Positions 1 through 8,979 of a stretch of DNA of 64,000 nt are shown piece by piece. Position 1 is the stretch's first letter. The number at the start of each line of letters is the position of its first letter. The stretch is from Lysinibacillus alkalisoli (GTDB lineage Bacteria; Bacillota; Bacilli; Bacillales_A; Planococcaceae): NCBI RefSeq assembly GCF_014643595.1, contig NZ_BMJT01000004.1, positions 1 through 64,000 on the forward strand, written 5' to 3'. The translations under genes were made by a program, and so were the position numbers. The notes below the pieces were generated by a model. That model was not told where the DNA came from and did not search any database. It saw only the letters and a list, made by a program, of their open reading frames with translations.

Positions 1-2
1 AA

Positions 3-116
3 TTGCTTTGGAAAGAAATGTTCTGGTCTAAAAGTTTTTGCCTGTTGACGACTGGTGGTGCGCCAATTGATGTGATTAAGCAATATATTCAAAATCAAGG
101 AAACAATCATAAATAG
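3..116 (+). CDS. tnpA: IS200/IS605 transposase TnpA, C-terminal end (partial)
   Basis: Only the last 37 codons are inside the window, open from the left edge to TAG at 114-116. The peptide contains the TTGGAPIDVIKQYIQNQ stretch, which resembles the C-terminal alpha-D helix (xxVIxxYIENQ) of Y1/HUH single-strand transposases of IS200/IS605 elements. This segment is followed 16 bases later by tnpB in the same direction, the usual tnpA-tnpB order. The catalytic HUH motif and, probably, the tyrosine lie mostly outside, so activity cannot be judged from here. Confidence 0.8.
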   Translation: MLWKEMFWSKSFCLLTTGGAPIDVIKQYIQNQGNNHK

Positions 117-132
117 AAAGTAGGTGCGCCTT

Positions 133-1275
133 ATGGAACGACTAAAAGCCTATAAATTCAGATTATATCCAACAGAGGAACAAGAGCTCTTCTTTGCCAA
201 ATCTTTTGGTTGTGTCCGTAAGGTCTACAATCTAATGCTTGATGATCGAATAAAAGCTTACGAAGAAACTAAAAAAGATGCATCTAAAAAAATGCGTTTT
301 CCAACACCCGCAAAATACAAGAAAGAATTTCCGTTCTTGAAAGAAGTGGATAGCCTCGCACTAGCCAATGCCCAACTCAATTTAGACAAAGCTTACAAGC
401 ATTTCTTTCGTGATAAATCTGTTGGATTTCCTCGTTTCAAGAGTAAGAAAAATCCTGTCCAAAGTTATACAACGAATAATCAAAATGGCACAGTATCTTT
501 GATTGATAATAAATTTATCAAAGTGCCTAAATTGAAATCCTTAATCAGAATGACACTTCATAGACAACCAAAAGGGCTTATCAAGTCTGCTACAATATCA
601 CGTCACTCAAGTGGCAAATACTATGTTTCTTTGTTATGCAAAGAGGAAGTTAGCGAACTACCTAAATCTAATTCTGCAATAGGCATTGACTTAGGGATTA
701 CGGACTTTGCGATTCTTTCTGACGGTCAAAAAATTGATAATAATACATTCACGTCCAAAATGGAAAAGCAACTCAAACGTGAACAACGTAAGTTGTCAAG
801 ACGTGCCTTATTAGCTAAACAGAAAGGTATCAATCTGTTTGAAGCTAAAAATTATCAAAAACAAAAATGTAAAGTGGCTCGTTTGCACGAGAAAGTAGTG
901 AACCAACGTACTGATTTTCTGAATAAGTTGAGTACAGAAATTATCAAAAATCACGATGTTATCTGTATGGAAGACTTAAACACAAAAGGTATGTTGCGTA
1001 ATCATAAACTAGCCAAAAGTATAGCTGATGTATCTTGGTCAAGCTTTGTGACTAAGTTACAATACAAAGCTGACTGGTACGGACGGAAAATCGTGAAAGT
1101 AGGTAAATGGTTTCCGTCTAGCCAAATTTGTTCAGCATGCGGACATCAAGATGGCAAGAAATCACTCGATATTCGGGAATGGACTTGTCCTATTTGCCAT
1201 ACTTATCATGACCGAGATATCAACGCGAGTATTAATATTCTGATCGAAGGTCTGAGAATACAATCACTAACTTAG
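133..1275 (+). CDS. tnpB: TnpB, RNA-guided RuvC-like nuclease of an IS200/IS605 element
   Basis: A 380-residue OrfB/TnpB protein. TnpB homologues are omega-RNA-guided DNA nucleases that help the transposon persist by cutting the empty donor site. The RuvC triad looks complete: D186 in GIDLG, E280 in CMEDLN and D362 in DRDINAS. A four-cysteine zinc ribbon (C333/C336 and C352/C355) lies between the last two. The N-terminus [10 protein letters not shown] is typical of the family. ATG 133 is preferred over GTG 124 because AGGTG at 122-126 sits at normal spacing from it. Length is normal and there are no frameshifts, so the protein is probably functional. Guide specificity comes from the RNA encoded at its 3' side. 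Confidence 0.93.
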   Translation: MERLKAYKFRLYPTEEQELFFAKSFGCVRKVYNLMLDDRIKAYEETKKDASKKMRFPTPAKYKKEFPFLKEVDSLALANAQLNLDKAYKHFFRDKSVGFPRFKSKKNPVQSYTTNNQNGTVSLIDNKFIKVPKLKSLIRMTLHRQPKGLIKSATISRHSSGKYYVSLLCKEEVSELPKSNSAIGIDLGITDFAILSDGQKIDNNTFTSKMEKQLKREQRKLSRRALLAKQKGINLFEAKNYQKQKCKVARLHEKVVNQRTDFLNKLSTEIIKNHDVICMEDLNTKGMLRNHKLAKSIADVSWSSFVTKLQYKADWYGRKIVKVGKWFPSSQICSACGHQDGKKSLDIREWTCPICHTYHDRDINASINILIEGLRIQSLT

Positions 1276-1448
1276 ATACAATCAAGAACCGTAGGAACTA
1301 CGGGGATAGCTTGGTAAATAAGAGACACCGCTGTGAGTAAAGAAATACGCTATCAAGTATGCTCTATTCCCAAGAAGCTCCCACTTCAAGTGTTAAGAAC
1401 CATTAGGTTTAGCTAAGTGGCGAGTAGTTCACAAGAGAGTGGTCTAAA
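1276..1448 (+). ncRNA. TnpB omega-RNA scaffold, IS right end and predicted guide
   Basis: Directly after tnpB is a structured, non-coding stretch ending in TTCAC (1428-1432), the form typical of IS605-family right ends. The terminal imperfect hairpin pairs 1378-1386 with 1415-1424, with C1421 bulged. Inside its loop is a smaller stem AACC/GGTT. By analogy with characterised TnpB systems, the omega-RNA begins near the end of tnpB, runs to 1432 and takes its guide from the first 16-20 flanking bases (about 1433-1452). The 5' boundary of the RNA is not visible. Family knowledge plus observed hairpin; no experiment. Confidence 0.7.
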
Positions 1449-1650
1449 CGATAACACATATTATATTACAAACGGGAATAATGGGAAGTTTTCTTTACAA
1501 AATCCAAATGAACTAAAAAATGTACTAAATACAAGTAGAGCGATTGATACGGTTACCACATCTGATTTAGTGGAGAGTAACAATCTTTTACGAGAAGAAG
1601 TGTTAAATCAATATAAAGAAAACATTGAATCTGTTCTCAAGAGTAGATAA
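1433..1650 (+). pseudogene. 3' remnant of an unrecognised gene cut by the IS element
   Basis: An open frame of 72 codons runs without interruption from the IS boundary at 1432/1433 to TAA at 1648-1650. It has no start codon with a ribosome site of its own; the only in-frame start (GTG 1417) lies inside the IS right end. The peptide is polar, with a helical C-terminus rich in L, E and N (DLVESNNLLREEVLNQY). I do not recognise the family. The simplest reading is that the transposon inserted into a resident gene and this is its C-terminal part; its other half should lie left of the IS, outside the window. Confidence 0.55.
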
Positions 1651-1730
1651 AAGTCTCTTTAAGTAAGTGCTTAAGCTGACGATTGTGAACTTATGAAAAC
1701 ATAATGAATCAGCGACAATCTATAAAAAAT

Positions 1731-1769
1731 AAAAAGAGAAGTGGCGTGCGCCCAACTTCTCTTTTTTTG
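1731..1769. terminator. bidirectional intrinsic terminator
   Basis: Perfect stem AAAAAGAGAAGT / ACTTCTCTTTTT (1731-1742 with 1755-1766) followed by T residues on the plus strand and preceded by A residues. It separates the convergent interrupted gene and the HAD phosphatase, serving both strands. Confidence 0.85.
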
Positions 1770-1801
1770 CTGAAAACGCTGAAATCATAGGCCTCATTTT
1801 T

Positions 1802-2617
1802 TTATTTCAAACGTAAGCGGTCTTGTAAAATGAGAGCGATCCCGTCTTCATTATTTGTTTTTGTAATTTCATTAGCAATATTTTTTAATTCACTAATCCC
1901 GTTGCCCATTGCCACACCAACACCAGCATACTCAATCATCTCTAAGTCATTATCTTCATCTCCAAAAGCGATAATACGGTCGCGTGGTACGCCGAATTCT
2001 TGCGCAATGCGGGACAGTCCTACAGCTTTATTCAGTCCTTGTTTAACAACTTCAATAATATGGAACGGAGCACCCCAACGTCTATGATCAATTAATTCCG
2101 CATGTACTTCTTCTAAATGATCGCGGATGGAAGCAACGCGTGCCTCATGTGCTTGAATAAGCATTGTTGTAGGGTTGGCAGGTAGTGTTTGTGCTAAATC
2201 TCCCTTAATGACTTTCGGGTTACCCATGTTAATAATTTGCGTGAAGCGCTCATCATCTCTATGGATATAAACATCATCTTTAATCTCAGCAATGATGTTT
2301 TCAACTTCAAAGTGATTAACAGAAGACACAACATCATGCACCACACCTAAATCAATAGGTGTATGGTCTACACGGTAGTTACGATCACTTGGATTATGCA
2401 CATAAGCCCCGTTAAAATTGACAATTGGTGTGTTTAACCCAAGCTCATGGTAATAAACATCACTTGCTCGGTAAGGGCGGCCTGTAGCAATCATTACAAG
2501 GTGGCCTTGTTGTTGTGCTTTTTGAATCATTTCTTTTGTGCGTGGTGAGATGATTTGTGCATCTGTAAGTAGTGTGCCGTCTAAATCTAAAACGATTAAA
2601 TGTTGTTTCGTAGTCAT
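1802..2617 (-). CDS. Cof-type HAD superfamily sugar/nucleotide phosphatase
   Basis: A 271-residue cytosolic phosphatase. HAD motif I is DLDGTLL (nucleophile D11, acid/base D13), motif II is the ATGRP segment, motif III a lysine around 190-195, and motif IV FGDEDNDLEMI. The cap domain in the middle is the Cof (C2B) type. Such enzymes dephosphorylate small phosphometabolites (sugar phosphates, FMN, PLP); the substrate cannot be read from the sequence. The closest B. subtilis relatives by memory are the YkrA/YitU/YwpJ group. An AGAGAGGGA ribosome site precedes the ATG. It is monocistronic, divergent from the DUF59 gene. Confidence 0.88.
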   Translation of the reverse strand: MTTKQHLIVLDLDGTLLTDAQIISPRTKEMIQKAQQQGHLVMIATGRPYRASDVYYHELGLNTPIVNFNGAYVHNPSDRNYRVDHTPIDLGVVHDVVSSVNHFEVENIIAEIKDDVYIHRDDERFTQIINMGNPKVIKGDLAQTLPANPTTMLIQAHEARVASIRDHLEEVHAELIDHRRWGAPFHIIEVVKQGLNKAVGLSRIAQEFGVPRDRIIAFGDEDNDLEMIEYAGVGVAMGNGISELKNIANEITKTNNEDGIALILQDRLRLK

Positions 2618-2740
2618 GACGAAATCCCTCTCTTTCTATACAGAATCGTACCTTTTCTCAACAAGCGCGTCAAAGACAAAGTTTTGGCAACGCTGTAACA
2701 GTTCTGTTATGATTATGTTATAAGGATTGGAGTGAGTGCA

Positions 2741-3049
2741 ATGGATGCAGATATGAAAGAAAGTATGTTAGGCGCATTAGAAAATGTCATTGACCCTGAG
2801 TTAGGAATTGATATTGTCAATTTAGGCTTAGTGTACGATGTTGACTTAGATGAAGAAGGTACTGCTACAGTAAAAATGACGCTTACATCAATGGGTTGCC
2901 CTATGGCTCCTGTTATTGTAGATCAAGTGCAAACCGCATTAGGTGAATTGCCAGAAATAAAGAACACAGAAGTAAATATTGTATGGAATCCACCATGGTC
3001 AAAAGATATGATGTCTCGTTATGCTAAAATTGCACTTGGTGTACGTTAA
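2741..3049 (+). CDS. MIP18/DUF59 family metal-sulfur cluster assembly factor
   Basis: A 102-residue protein of the PaaD/SufT/MIP18 family. The sequence shows the family landmarks: NVIDPELGIDIVNLGLVYDV, the CPMAP loop with the conserved cysteine, and VNIVWNPPWSKDMMS near the C-terminus. Homologues assist Fe-S cluster maturation. ATG 2741 was chosen over GTG 2732 because GGAG (2729-2732) lies eight bases before it and would overlap the GTG. It stands alone between two divergent/convergent genes and ends at a strong bidirectional terminator. Confidence 0.88.
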   Translation: MDADMKESMLGALENVIDPELGIDIVNLGLVYDVDLDEEGTATVKMTLTSMGCPMAPVIVDQVQTALGELPEIKNTEVNIVWNPPWSKDMMSRYAKIALGVR

Positions 3050-3068
3050 TACAAAGTGCAAACTAGAG

Positions 3069-3107
3069 AAAGAACGACGGAATGAATTTTCCGTCGTTCT
3101 TTCTTTT
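3069..3107. terminator. bidirectional intrinsic terminator
   Basis: Thirteen-base-pair stem AAAGAACGACGGA / TCCGTCGTTCTTT (3069-3081 with 3090-3102), eight-base loop, then T-rich tract. It lies between the convergent DUF59 gene and the Fnr-type regulator. Confidence 0.88.
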
Positions 3108-3113
3108 TATCTC

Positions 3114-3800
3114 TTAATCAATGCGACAAATAGCTAAAGGACAATTTTCACAATCTACAGCTTTTTTTAAAGCCTCTAATTCATAAATAATAATTTGTCC
3201 CTTAGTAAAAGTTAAAATATGATATTTTTTGAGTTCATTTAGCATGCGGTTAACCATTTCACGACTTGTTCCACATAAGTTGGCTAAATCTGTATTCGTT
3301 AAAGCTAGATCAATCATAATGGCATCGTGTTGTTTTATGCCATAGGTGTTAGCTAAGCGGATAAGGGTAGAGTATAGTGCCCCTTTTTTTCCATGCAGTA
3401 CTAGGTCTCGCAACATGCTTTGATGTTTCACATTTTCGAGTTGTAGCCATTGCATGTATTCCATCATAATTGCAGGATCTAGCGTTAGCCGTTCCTCTAA
3501 ACTTGTTTTAGTAAGCACAAAGGCAGTGCTATTTTGCAGGGCAGTAGCACAGGATGAGGGGAATTGTATTTCAGCAAATAATGCTGTATTCCCAATAATG
3601 CTGTTAGCGCCACAAATGCGTGTTGTTAACTCTTTACCCCCCATTGTTTCTTGTGTTAGTTGGATGGCACCTTGTTGTATGTATAAGATAGAGGCAAGAT
3701 ATGTGGTATCTAAGGGGAGTCTTTGCCCTTTATGAAGTGTTATACGTGAACCTTCTGTCTCAAAAATATCTTTTACATATTGTAAAGTAGTCGCTGTCAT
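3114..3800 (-). CDS. fnr: Crp/Fnr family regulator with C-terminal Fe-S motif (Bacillus-type Fnr)
   Basis: A 228-residue regulator with an N-terminal cyclic-nucleotide-type beta-barrel (about 1-125), dimer helix and a C-terminal winged helix. The recognition helix GTSREMVNRML carries the SR residues seen in Fnr proteins. The last twelve residues contain C217-x2-C220-x4-C225, the spacing described for the oxygen-sensing [4Fe-4S] cluster of B. subtilis Fnr (C227, C230, C235). D132 in RDLVLHGKKGALYSTL fits its fourth ligand (D141). In Bacillus, Fnr activates nitrate respiration and fermentation genes. No nar genes lie nearby, so targets are unknown. The start is the first ATG, with only a weak ribosome site. 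Confidence 0.75.
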   Translation of the reverse strand: MTATTLQYVKDIFETEGSRITLHKGQRLPLDTTYLASILYIQQGAIQLTQETMGGKELTTRICGANSIIGNTALFAEIQFPSSCATALQNSTAFVLTKTSLEERLTLDPAIMMEYMQWLQLENVKHQSMLRDLVLHGKKGALYSTLIRLANTYGIKQHDAIMIDLALTNTDLANLCGTSREMVNRMLNELKKYHILTFTKGQIIIYELEALKKAVDCENCPLAICRID

Positions 3801-3894
3801 ATGCTTCAGCTCACTTTCATTTCTAAGCTAGTGTCTCCCCCAATAGTAGCATATAAAGGAGCGAAAAAGCGATGAGCATTTAGAGGCGATTCCT

Positions 3895-3946
3895 TTGCAA
3901 AATACAAGGAGGCATTGTAAAATATTATTAGTCAAAGATAGTCAAA
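3895..3946 (+). promoter_or_regulatory. SigA promoter with CtsR operator for clpB
   Basis: TTGCAA (3895-3900), 17-base spacer, TAAAAT (3918-3923). Immediately downstream, AGTCAAAGATAGTCAAA (3930-3946) matches the CtsR direct heptad repeat (A/GGTCAAANANA/GGTCAAA). CtsR represses class III heat-shock genes; its position over the transcription start predicts heat-inducible repression release. Confidence 0.88.
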
Positions 3947-3980
3947 CTTTAAAAATAACGGTGTAAAAGGAGAGAATGTT

Positions 3981-6113
3981 ATGCAATTTCAACAAACAGA
4001 TGATAAAAAACCATTAGAGCAATTTGGACGTAATCTTGTTGAGTCCGTTAAAACGGGTAAGATGGACCCTGTTATTGGGCGTGATGAAGAAATTCGCAAT
4101 GTCATTCGTATCTTAACAAGAAAAACAAAAAACAACCCTGTTTTAATCGGCGAACCAGGTGTAGGTAAAACGGCTATTGTCGAAGGCTTAGCGCAGCGTA
4201 TTGTAAAGGGCGATGTACCTGAGGGATTAAAGGATTGTTTACTATATGAGTTAGATATGAGTGCATTGATTGCAGGTGCAAGTTACCGTGGGCAATTTGA
4301 GGAACGTTTAAAAGGTGTATTAAAAGAAGTAAAAGAGGCAGAGGGACGTATTATTTTATTTATTGATGAGATCCATACTATTGTTGGGGCAGGTAAAACA
4401 GATGGCGCAATGGATGCAGGCAATATGTTAAAGCCTATGTTAGCTCGTGGTGAACTACATTGCATTGGTGCGACAACTTTAGATGAGTACCGCATGTATA
4501 TTGAAAAAGACCCTGCATTAGAGCGACGTTTTCAACAAGTGTTAGTGCGTGAGCCATCAGTTGAAGATACTGTATCTATTTTACGTGGCTTAAAAGAACG
4601 ATTTGAATTACATCATGGTGTACGCATTCATGACCGTGCGATTGTTGCAGCGTCAGAGCTATCTAATCGTTATATTACAGATCGTTTTTTACCAGACAAA
4701 GCAATTGATTTAATTGACGAAGCTTGTGCAATGATACGTACAGAGATTGACTCCATGCCACAAGAACTTGATGCAGTAACGCGCCGTATTATGCAACTAG
4801 AAATTGAGGAACAAGCATTAACAAAAGAAAAAGATGCTGCCAGTCAAAAGCGCTTAGCACAATTGCGAGAGGAGTTACAAGCGTTAAAAGACTCATCAAG
4901 CGGTCTGCGTAAACAATGGGAGCAAGAGAAGTCAGCTTTACAAGACATTCAAAGTAAGCGTGAGACGTTAGATGAGTATCGCCGTCAATTAGAGGACGCG
5001 GAGGCTAAATATGATTTAAATAAAGCAGCCGAATTACGCCATGGTAAAATTCCTACATTAGAAAAAGAAATTAAAACATTAGAAGACGCCTTAGAGCAAG
5101 ATACAGAAGGGACACGCATTTTACGTGAGGAAGTAACATCCGAAGAGATTGCGGCAATTGTCTCTCGCTGGACGGGTATTCCTGTAACGAAATTAGTTGA
5201 AGGTGAAAGAGAAAAGTTATTGCGCTTAAAAGAAACGTTAGAGGAGCGTGTTGTGGGGCAAGATGATGCTGTTCAACTCGTTACAGAAGCGGTATGGCGT
5301 GCAAGAGCAGGTATTAAAGACCCGAATAAACCAATCGGCTCCTTCTTATTTTTAGGGCCAACAGGTGTAGGTAAGACGGAATTAGCTAAAGCGTTGGCTG
5401 CACAATTATTTGACTCAGAAGAACATTTTATTCGCATTGATATGAGTGAGTATATGGAAAAACATAGTGTATCTCGTTTAGTGGGTGCGCCTCCAGGCTA
5501 TATCGGTTACGAAGAAGGTGGGCAATTAACAGAAGCTGTCCGACGAAACCCGTACGCTGTTGTTTTATTAGATGAGATTGAGAAAGCCCATCCGGATGTG
5601 GCTAATATTTTATTGCAAATTTTAGATGATGGTCGTATTACGGATAGCCAAGGCCGCCTCGTAAACTTTACAAATACAGTCATTATTATGACATCGAATA
5701 TCGGCTCACAATATTTATTAGATGTACAAGAAAAACCTAACGATGATTTAGAGCAAGTCATTATGGGGGCTTTACGTCAACATTTTAAACCAGAATTATT
5801 AAACCGTGTGGATGATATTATTTTATTCCATGCATTATCAAATGAACATTTCCATGCAATTGCTTGGAAGTATATGAAGGCATTACAATGGCGTGTAGCT
5901 GAGCAAGAAATTACATTACAAGTGGATGATGAGGTCATTGATTGGGTAGTAGCAGAAGGTGTTGATGCACAATTTGGAGCACGCCCACTCAAACGATTCG
6001 TCCAACGCCATATTGAAACCGCTGTAGCAAAGGCATTGTTACAAGGAGATGTATTGCCTGGTGATACATTATATGTCCGTATGCAAGATGATGCATGTAT
6101 CGTAACAAAATAA
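3981..6113 (+). CDS. clpB: ClpB disaggregase lacking the N-terminal domain
   Basis: A 710-residue Hsp100 ATPase with two AAA+ modules. AAA1 has Walker A GEPGVGKT, Walker [10 protein letters not shown] and the pore-loop region [14 protein letters not shown]. The M-domain coiled coil typical of ClpB spans about 265-390. AAA2 has [12 protein letters not shown] and [14 protein letters not shown]. ClpB normally has about 860 residues; the whole roughly 145-residue Clp-N domain is missing. The protein opens at [11 protein letters not shown], the position where the E. coli short isoform starts. The promoter, CtsR box and AAAGGAG ribosome site occupy the space before it, so this is a native short gene, not a broken one. 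With DnaK it should resolubilise heat aggregates. Confidence 0.92.
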   Translation: MQFQQTDDKKPLEQFGRNLVESVKTGKMDPVIGRDEEIRNVIRILTRKTKNNPVLIGEPGVGKTAIVEGLAQRIVKGDVPEGLKDCLLYELDMSALIAGASYRGQFEERLKGVLKEVKEAEGRIILFIDEIHTIVGAGKTDGAMDAGNMLKPMLARGELHCIGATTLDEYRMYIEKDPALERRFQQVLVREPSVEDTVSILRGLKERFELHHGVRIHDRAIVAASELSNRYITDRFLPDKAIDLIDEACAMIRTEIDSMPQELDAVTRRIMQLEIEEQALTKEKDAASQKRLAQLREELQALKDSSSGLRKQWEQEKSALQDIQSKRETLDEYRRQLEDAEAKYDLNKAAELRHGKIPTLEKEIKTLEDALEQDTEGTRILREEVTSEEIAAIVSRWTGIPVTKLVEGEREKLLRLKETLEERVVGQDDAVQLVTEAVWRARAGIKDPNKPIGSFLFLGPTGVGKTELAKALAAQLFDSEEHFIRIDMSEYMEKHSVSRLVGAPPGYIGYEEGGQLTEAVRRNPYAVVLLDEIEKAHPDVANILLQILDDGRITDSQGRLVNFTNTVIIMTSNIGSQYLLDVQEKPNDDLEQVIMGALRQHFKPELLNRVDDIILFHALSNEHFHAIAWKYMKALQWRVAEQEITLQVDDEVIDWVVAEGVDAQFGARPLKRFVQRHIETAVAKALLQGDVLPGDTLYVRMQDDACIVTK

Positions 6114-6146
6114 AAAAGAATCGAGCATTGTGCTCGATTCTTTTTT
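6113..6146. terminator. bidirectional intrinsic terminator
   Basis: Stem AAAAAAGAATCGAGCA with TGCTCGATTCTTTTTTT around a three-base loop, between convergent clpB and yjzD. Confidence 0.88.
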
Positions 6147-6343
6147 TATGCTTCGCTACCGCCTGTTTCAGGTGTAGATTCACTTGGAATAACTGCTGCA
6201 ACGATAAATACTAAAATTGCGAAGACAACAGATACAATAGCACCTAACTGAAAGTCAAAAGGTACATTTAATACAGAACTAACAACATAATTTAACATTG
6301 ATACTAATAAAAACGACCAGAAAAATGTAACGATGTATTGCAT
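6146..6343 (-). CDS. YjzD-like DUF2929 membrane protein
   Basis: A 65-residue protein with two transmembrane segments (about 3-23 and 33-52) and a short acidic, glycine-ending tail. Size, the WS..VSxxxNYVVSS pattern and location beside fabH-fabF match the DUF2929 family (YjzD of B. subtilis), of unknown function. The ribosome site GAGGTGA lies seven bases before ATG. It is transcribed away from fabH and converges on clpB. Confidence 0.7.
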   Translation of the reverse strand: MQYIVTFFWSFLLVSMLNYVVSSVLNVPFDFQLGAIVSVVFAILVFIVAAVIPSESTPETGGSEA

Positions 6344-6454
6344 GTTTATTTCACCTCATACTAAACGATTTTAATCGTACAATTTGTACATATAAGCTTA
6401 TAATAGCATACTATAAAGATAAAAAAAATGAATACTTTGCGTCAAAAACAATTA

Positions 6455-6499
6455 TTGAGTTTAAAAAAAATGTAGTTTATAATTAGTACTAGGTACTAA
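6455..6499 (+). promoter_or_regulatory. fabHF promoter with FapR operator
   Basis: TTGAGT (6455-6460), 17 bases, TATAAT (6478-6483). The -10 runs into the 17-base palindrome TTAGTACTAGGTACTAA (6483-6499), matching the FapR operator that represses fatty-acid synthesis genes in Bacillales and is released by malonyl-CoA. Placement over -10/+1 is the usual FapR arrangement. Confidence 0.9.
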
Positions 6500-6528
6500 C
6501 AATTGATATTAGGAAGAGGGATTACCTT

Positions 6529-7467
6529 ATGGGTGTAGGTATTATTGGGTTAGGAAAATACGTTCCAAAAAAGGTTGTTACAAACTTTGATTTAGAAAAA
6601 ATAATGGATACTAATGATGAATGGATTCGTACACGAACAGGGATCGAAGCACGCCACTTTGCTGCAGATGATGAAGAAACATCTGATTTAGCTATTGCAG
6701 CTGCAAAGGATGCTATTAAAGAGGCAAATATTACACCAGAGCAAATTGGTTTGATTTTAGTAGCAACGGTTACAGGAGATCAACCATTCCCGAGTGTAGC
6801 GAATATGGTACAAGATGCTATAGGTGCTAAAAATGCAGCGTCTATGGATATTGGGGCAGCATGTGCAGGCTTTATGTATGGCATTATTACAGCACAACAG
6901 TTTGTTCAAAATGGTGCTTACGATTATGTATTAATTGTGGGCGTTGAAAAATTATCAAAAGTGATTGATTTTACAGATCGCAACACAGCCGTCTTGTTTG
7001 GCGATGGTGCAAGTGCTGCTGTAATTGGTAATGTGAGTGAGGGACGCGGTGTATTATCGTTTGAACTAGGCTCAGATGGTAGTGGTGGTAAGCATTTATA
7101 TTTAACGCCACAACGCACAATTGCAATGAATGGCCGAGAAGTATTTAAGTTTGCGGTGCGCACAATGGGTGATGCAGCAATGCGTGTGATTGAAAAAGCA
7201 GGGTTAACGAAAGAAGATGTGGATTTTTTAGTGCCACATCAAGCAAATATACGCATTATTGAATCGGCTCAAGAGCGTCTAGGTTTACCAGCAGATAAAG
7301 TGTCAAAAACGATTCATTTATACGGAAATACATCGGCTGCTTCTATTGGCATCTCCTTGTATGATGAAATTCAAGCAGGTAAAATTAACGATGGAGATAC
7401 ACTTGTCTTTGTAGGTTTTGGTGGCGGTCTAACATGGGGCGCTATGGTTATTAAATGGGGGAAATAA
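6529..7467 (+). CDS. fabH: beta-ketoacyl-ACP synthase III
   Basis: A 312-residue KAS III that condenses a branched or straight acyl-CoA with malonyl-ACP to start fatty-acid synthesis in the cytosol. The catalytic triad is visible: C112 in [11 protein letters not shown]237 in PHQANIRI and N267 in YGNTSAA. Full family length. It begins 46 bases after the FapR-controlled promoter and is followed 13 bases later by fabF, forming the fabH-fabF operon conserved in Bacillales. Substrate preference (anteiso/iso CoA primers) is expected from the clade but cannot be proven here. Confidence 0.96.
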   Translation: MGVGIIGLGKYVPKKVVTNFDLEKIMDTNDEWIRTRTGIEARHFAADDEETSDLAIAAAKDAIKEANITPEQIGLILVATVTGDQPFPSVANMVQDAIGAKNAASMDIGAACAGFMYGIITAQQFVQNGAYDYVLIVGVEKLSKVIDFTDRNTAVLFGDGASAAVIGNVSEGRGVLSFELGSDGSGGKHLYLTPQRTIAMNGREVFKFAVRTMGDAAMRVIEKAGLTKEDVDFLVPHQANIRIIESAQERLGLPADKVSKTIHLYGNTSAASIGISLYDEIQAGKINDGDTLVFVGFGGGLTWGAMVIKWGK

Positions 7468-7480
7468 AGGAGAGAGTATA

Positions 7481-8713
7481 ATGAAACGACGAGTAGTAGT
7501 GACAGGCGTAGGTGCAGTAACACCTTTAGGAAATGATTTAGCAACAACTTGGGAAAATATTAAAGCAGGTAAATCTGGTGTAGGGCCTTTAACGCGTTTA
7601 AATCCAGATGACTTCCCTGCTAAAATTGCCGCAGAGGTAAAAGATTTTGTTATTGAAGATTTTATTGAGAAAAAAGATGCGCGTCGTATGGACCGTTTTA
7701 CACATTACGCATTAGCAGCTTCTATTATGGCAATGAAAGATGCTGATTTAGAGATCTCTGAAGAACTAGCACCAAGAGCAGGCGTCTGGATTGGCTCAGG
7801 TATTGGCGGTATGGAAACATATGAACAAGAGTATTTAAAATTTCAACAGCGTGGCGCTCGTCGTGTGAGCCCATTCTTTGTACCGATGATGATTCCTGAT
7901 ATGGCTTCTGGTCAAGTATCTATTCACTTTGGCGCAAAAGGTATTAACTCGTGCTCAGTAACAGCTTGTGCATCAGGCACAAACTCTATTGGTGATGCTT
8001 TTAAAGTAATTCAACGTGGTGATGCAGATGTGATGATTACAGGTGGTGCAGAGTCACCAATTGTTAACATGGCAGTAGCAGGCTTCTGCTCAAGTACCGC
8101 ATTGTCGTTAAACACAGACGCAAAAACGGCTTCTCGTCCATTTGATAAAGAGCGTGATGGCTTTGTTATTGGCGAAGGAGCAGGTATTGTGATTTTAGAA
8201 GAGTACGAACATGCAGTAGCTCGTGGTGCAAAAATTTATGCAGAGCTCGTCGGTTATGGTGCTACGGGAGATGCTTATCATATTACAGCACCCGCTCCAG
8301 AAGGTGAAGGCGCAGCACGCGCTATGAAACAAGCATTAGCAGATGGCGATGTGGATGTGACACAAGTAGGTTATATTAATGCTCATGGTACAAGTACACC
8401 GTACAATGATTTATACGAAACATTAGCGGTTAAATCTGTATTTGGTGACCATGCTTATGCGTTAGCTATGAGCTCAACAAAATCGATGACAGGTCATTTA
8501 CTTGGTGCAGCGGGCGGTGTAGAAGCTATCTTTACGGCGTTGGCGTTAAAAGAAGGCGTTCTACCACCAACAATCAATTTACACAATAGAGACCCAGAGT
8601 GTGATTTAGATTATGTGGCAAACGAAGCGCGCGAACAGCAAGTAGAGTATGCAATGAGCAATTCTTTAGGCTTTGGTGGGCATAATGCAAGTTTAGTGTT
8701 TAAACGTATATAA
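7481..8713 (+). CDS. fabF: beta-ketoacyl-ACP synthase II
   Basis: A 410-residue KAS II elongation enzyme of type II fatty-acid synthesis. The triad C163 (TACASGTNS), H302 ([10 protein letters not shown]) and H339 ([13 protein letters not shown]) is intact, and the thiolase-fold N- and C-halves are both complete. An AAAGGAGAG ribosome site lies within the 13-base gap after fabH. The operon ends at a long hairpin terminator just downstream. Confidence 0.96.
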   Translation: MKRRVVVTGVGAVTPLGNDLATTWENIKAGKSGVGPLTRLNPDDFPAKIAAEVKDFVIEDFIEKKDARRMDRFTHYALAASIMAMKDADLEISEELAPRAGVWIGSGIGGMETYEQEYLKFQQRGARRVSPFFVPMMIPDMASGQVSIHFGAKGINSCSVTACASGTNSIGDAFKVIQRGDADVMITGGAESPIVNMAVAGFCSSTALSLNTDAKTASRPFDKERDGFVIGEGAGIVILEEYEHAVARGAKIYAELVGYGATGDAYHITAPAPEGEGAARAMKQALADGDVDVTQVGYINAHGTSTPYNDLYETLAVKSVFGDHAYALAMSSTKSMTGHLLGAAGGVEAIFTALALKEGVLPPTINLHNRDPECDLDYVANEAREQQVEYAMSNSLGFGGHNASLVFKRI

Positions 8714-8724
8714 ATAAAGCGTAA

Positions 8725-8768
8725 AAAAGTGGTAAAGGGAAGAGAGCATTTCCCTTTACCACTTTTAT
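8725..8768 (+). terminator. intrinsic terminator of fabHF
   Basis: Sixteen-base-pair stem AAAAGTGGTAAAGGGA / TCCCTTTACCACTTTT (8725-8740 with 8750-8765). Confidence 0.85.
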
Positions 8769-8897
8769 GTTTTATGGAGGCTTGAGGACTTGGTGTGACT
8801 CCTTAGAGAGTTTGTGCTTACTTTTACGTAGATCTAGTATGACTTGTGTTGTTGCGCCTTATGACAACTTCATATGACGGCGATGGGCTTATAATTG

Positions 8898-8943
8898 TTG
8901 TTTTAAGATAAAAGGGTAGCTTTTATATACCTTGTAGGGTATA
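8898..8943 (+). promoter_or_regulatory. promoter with CsoR/CstR-like inverted repeat before the AhpD-like gene
   Basis: A plausible SigA promoter TTGTTT (8898-8903)-17-TTTTAT (8921-8926) is overlapped by TATACCTTGTAGGGTATA (8926-8943). The outer ATACC/GGTAT arms with a G/C-biased core resemble operators of the CsoR family (copper or persulfide sensors) more than those of other families known to me. The regulator is not in the window. Confidence 0.4.
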
Positions 8944-8979
8944 TTATTAGTAATACATGAGTAAAGGGGTAGAAAATTA

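Noticed and set aside
1417-1650. A 77-codon open frame with GTG start as an intact gene
   Set aside because: Its start and first codons lie in the IS right end and lack a ribosome site; it is better explained as the remnant of an interrupted gene.
3981-6113. ClpE or ClpC instead of ClpB
   Set aside because: No zinc finger or UVR segment; the long ClpB-type M-domain is present.
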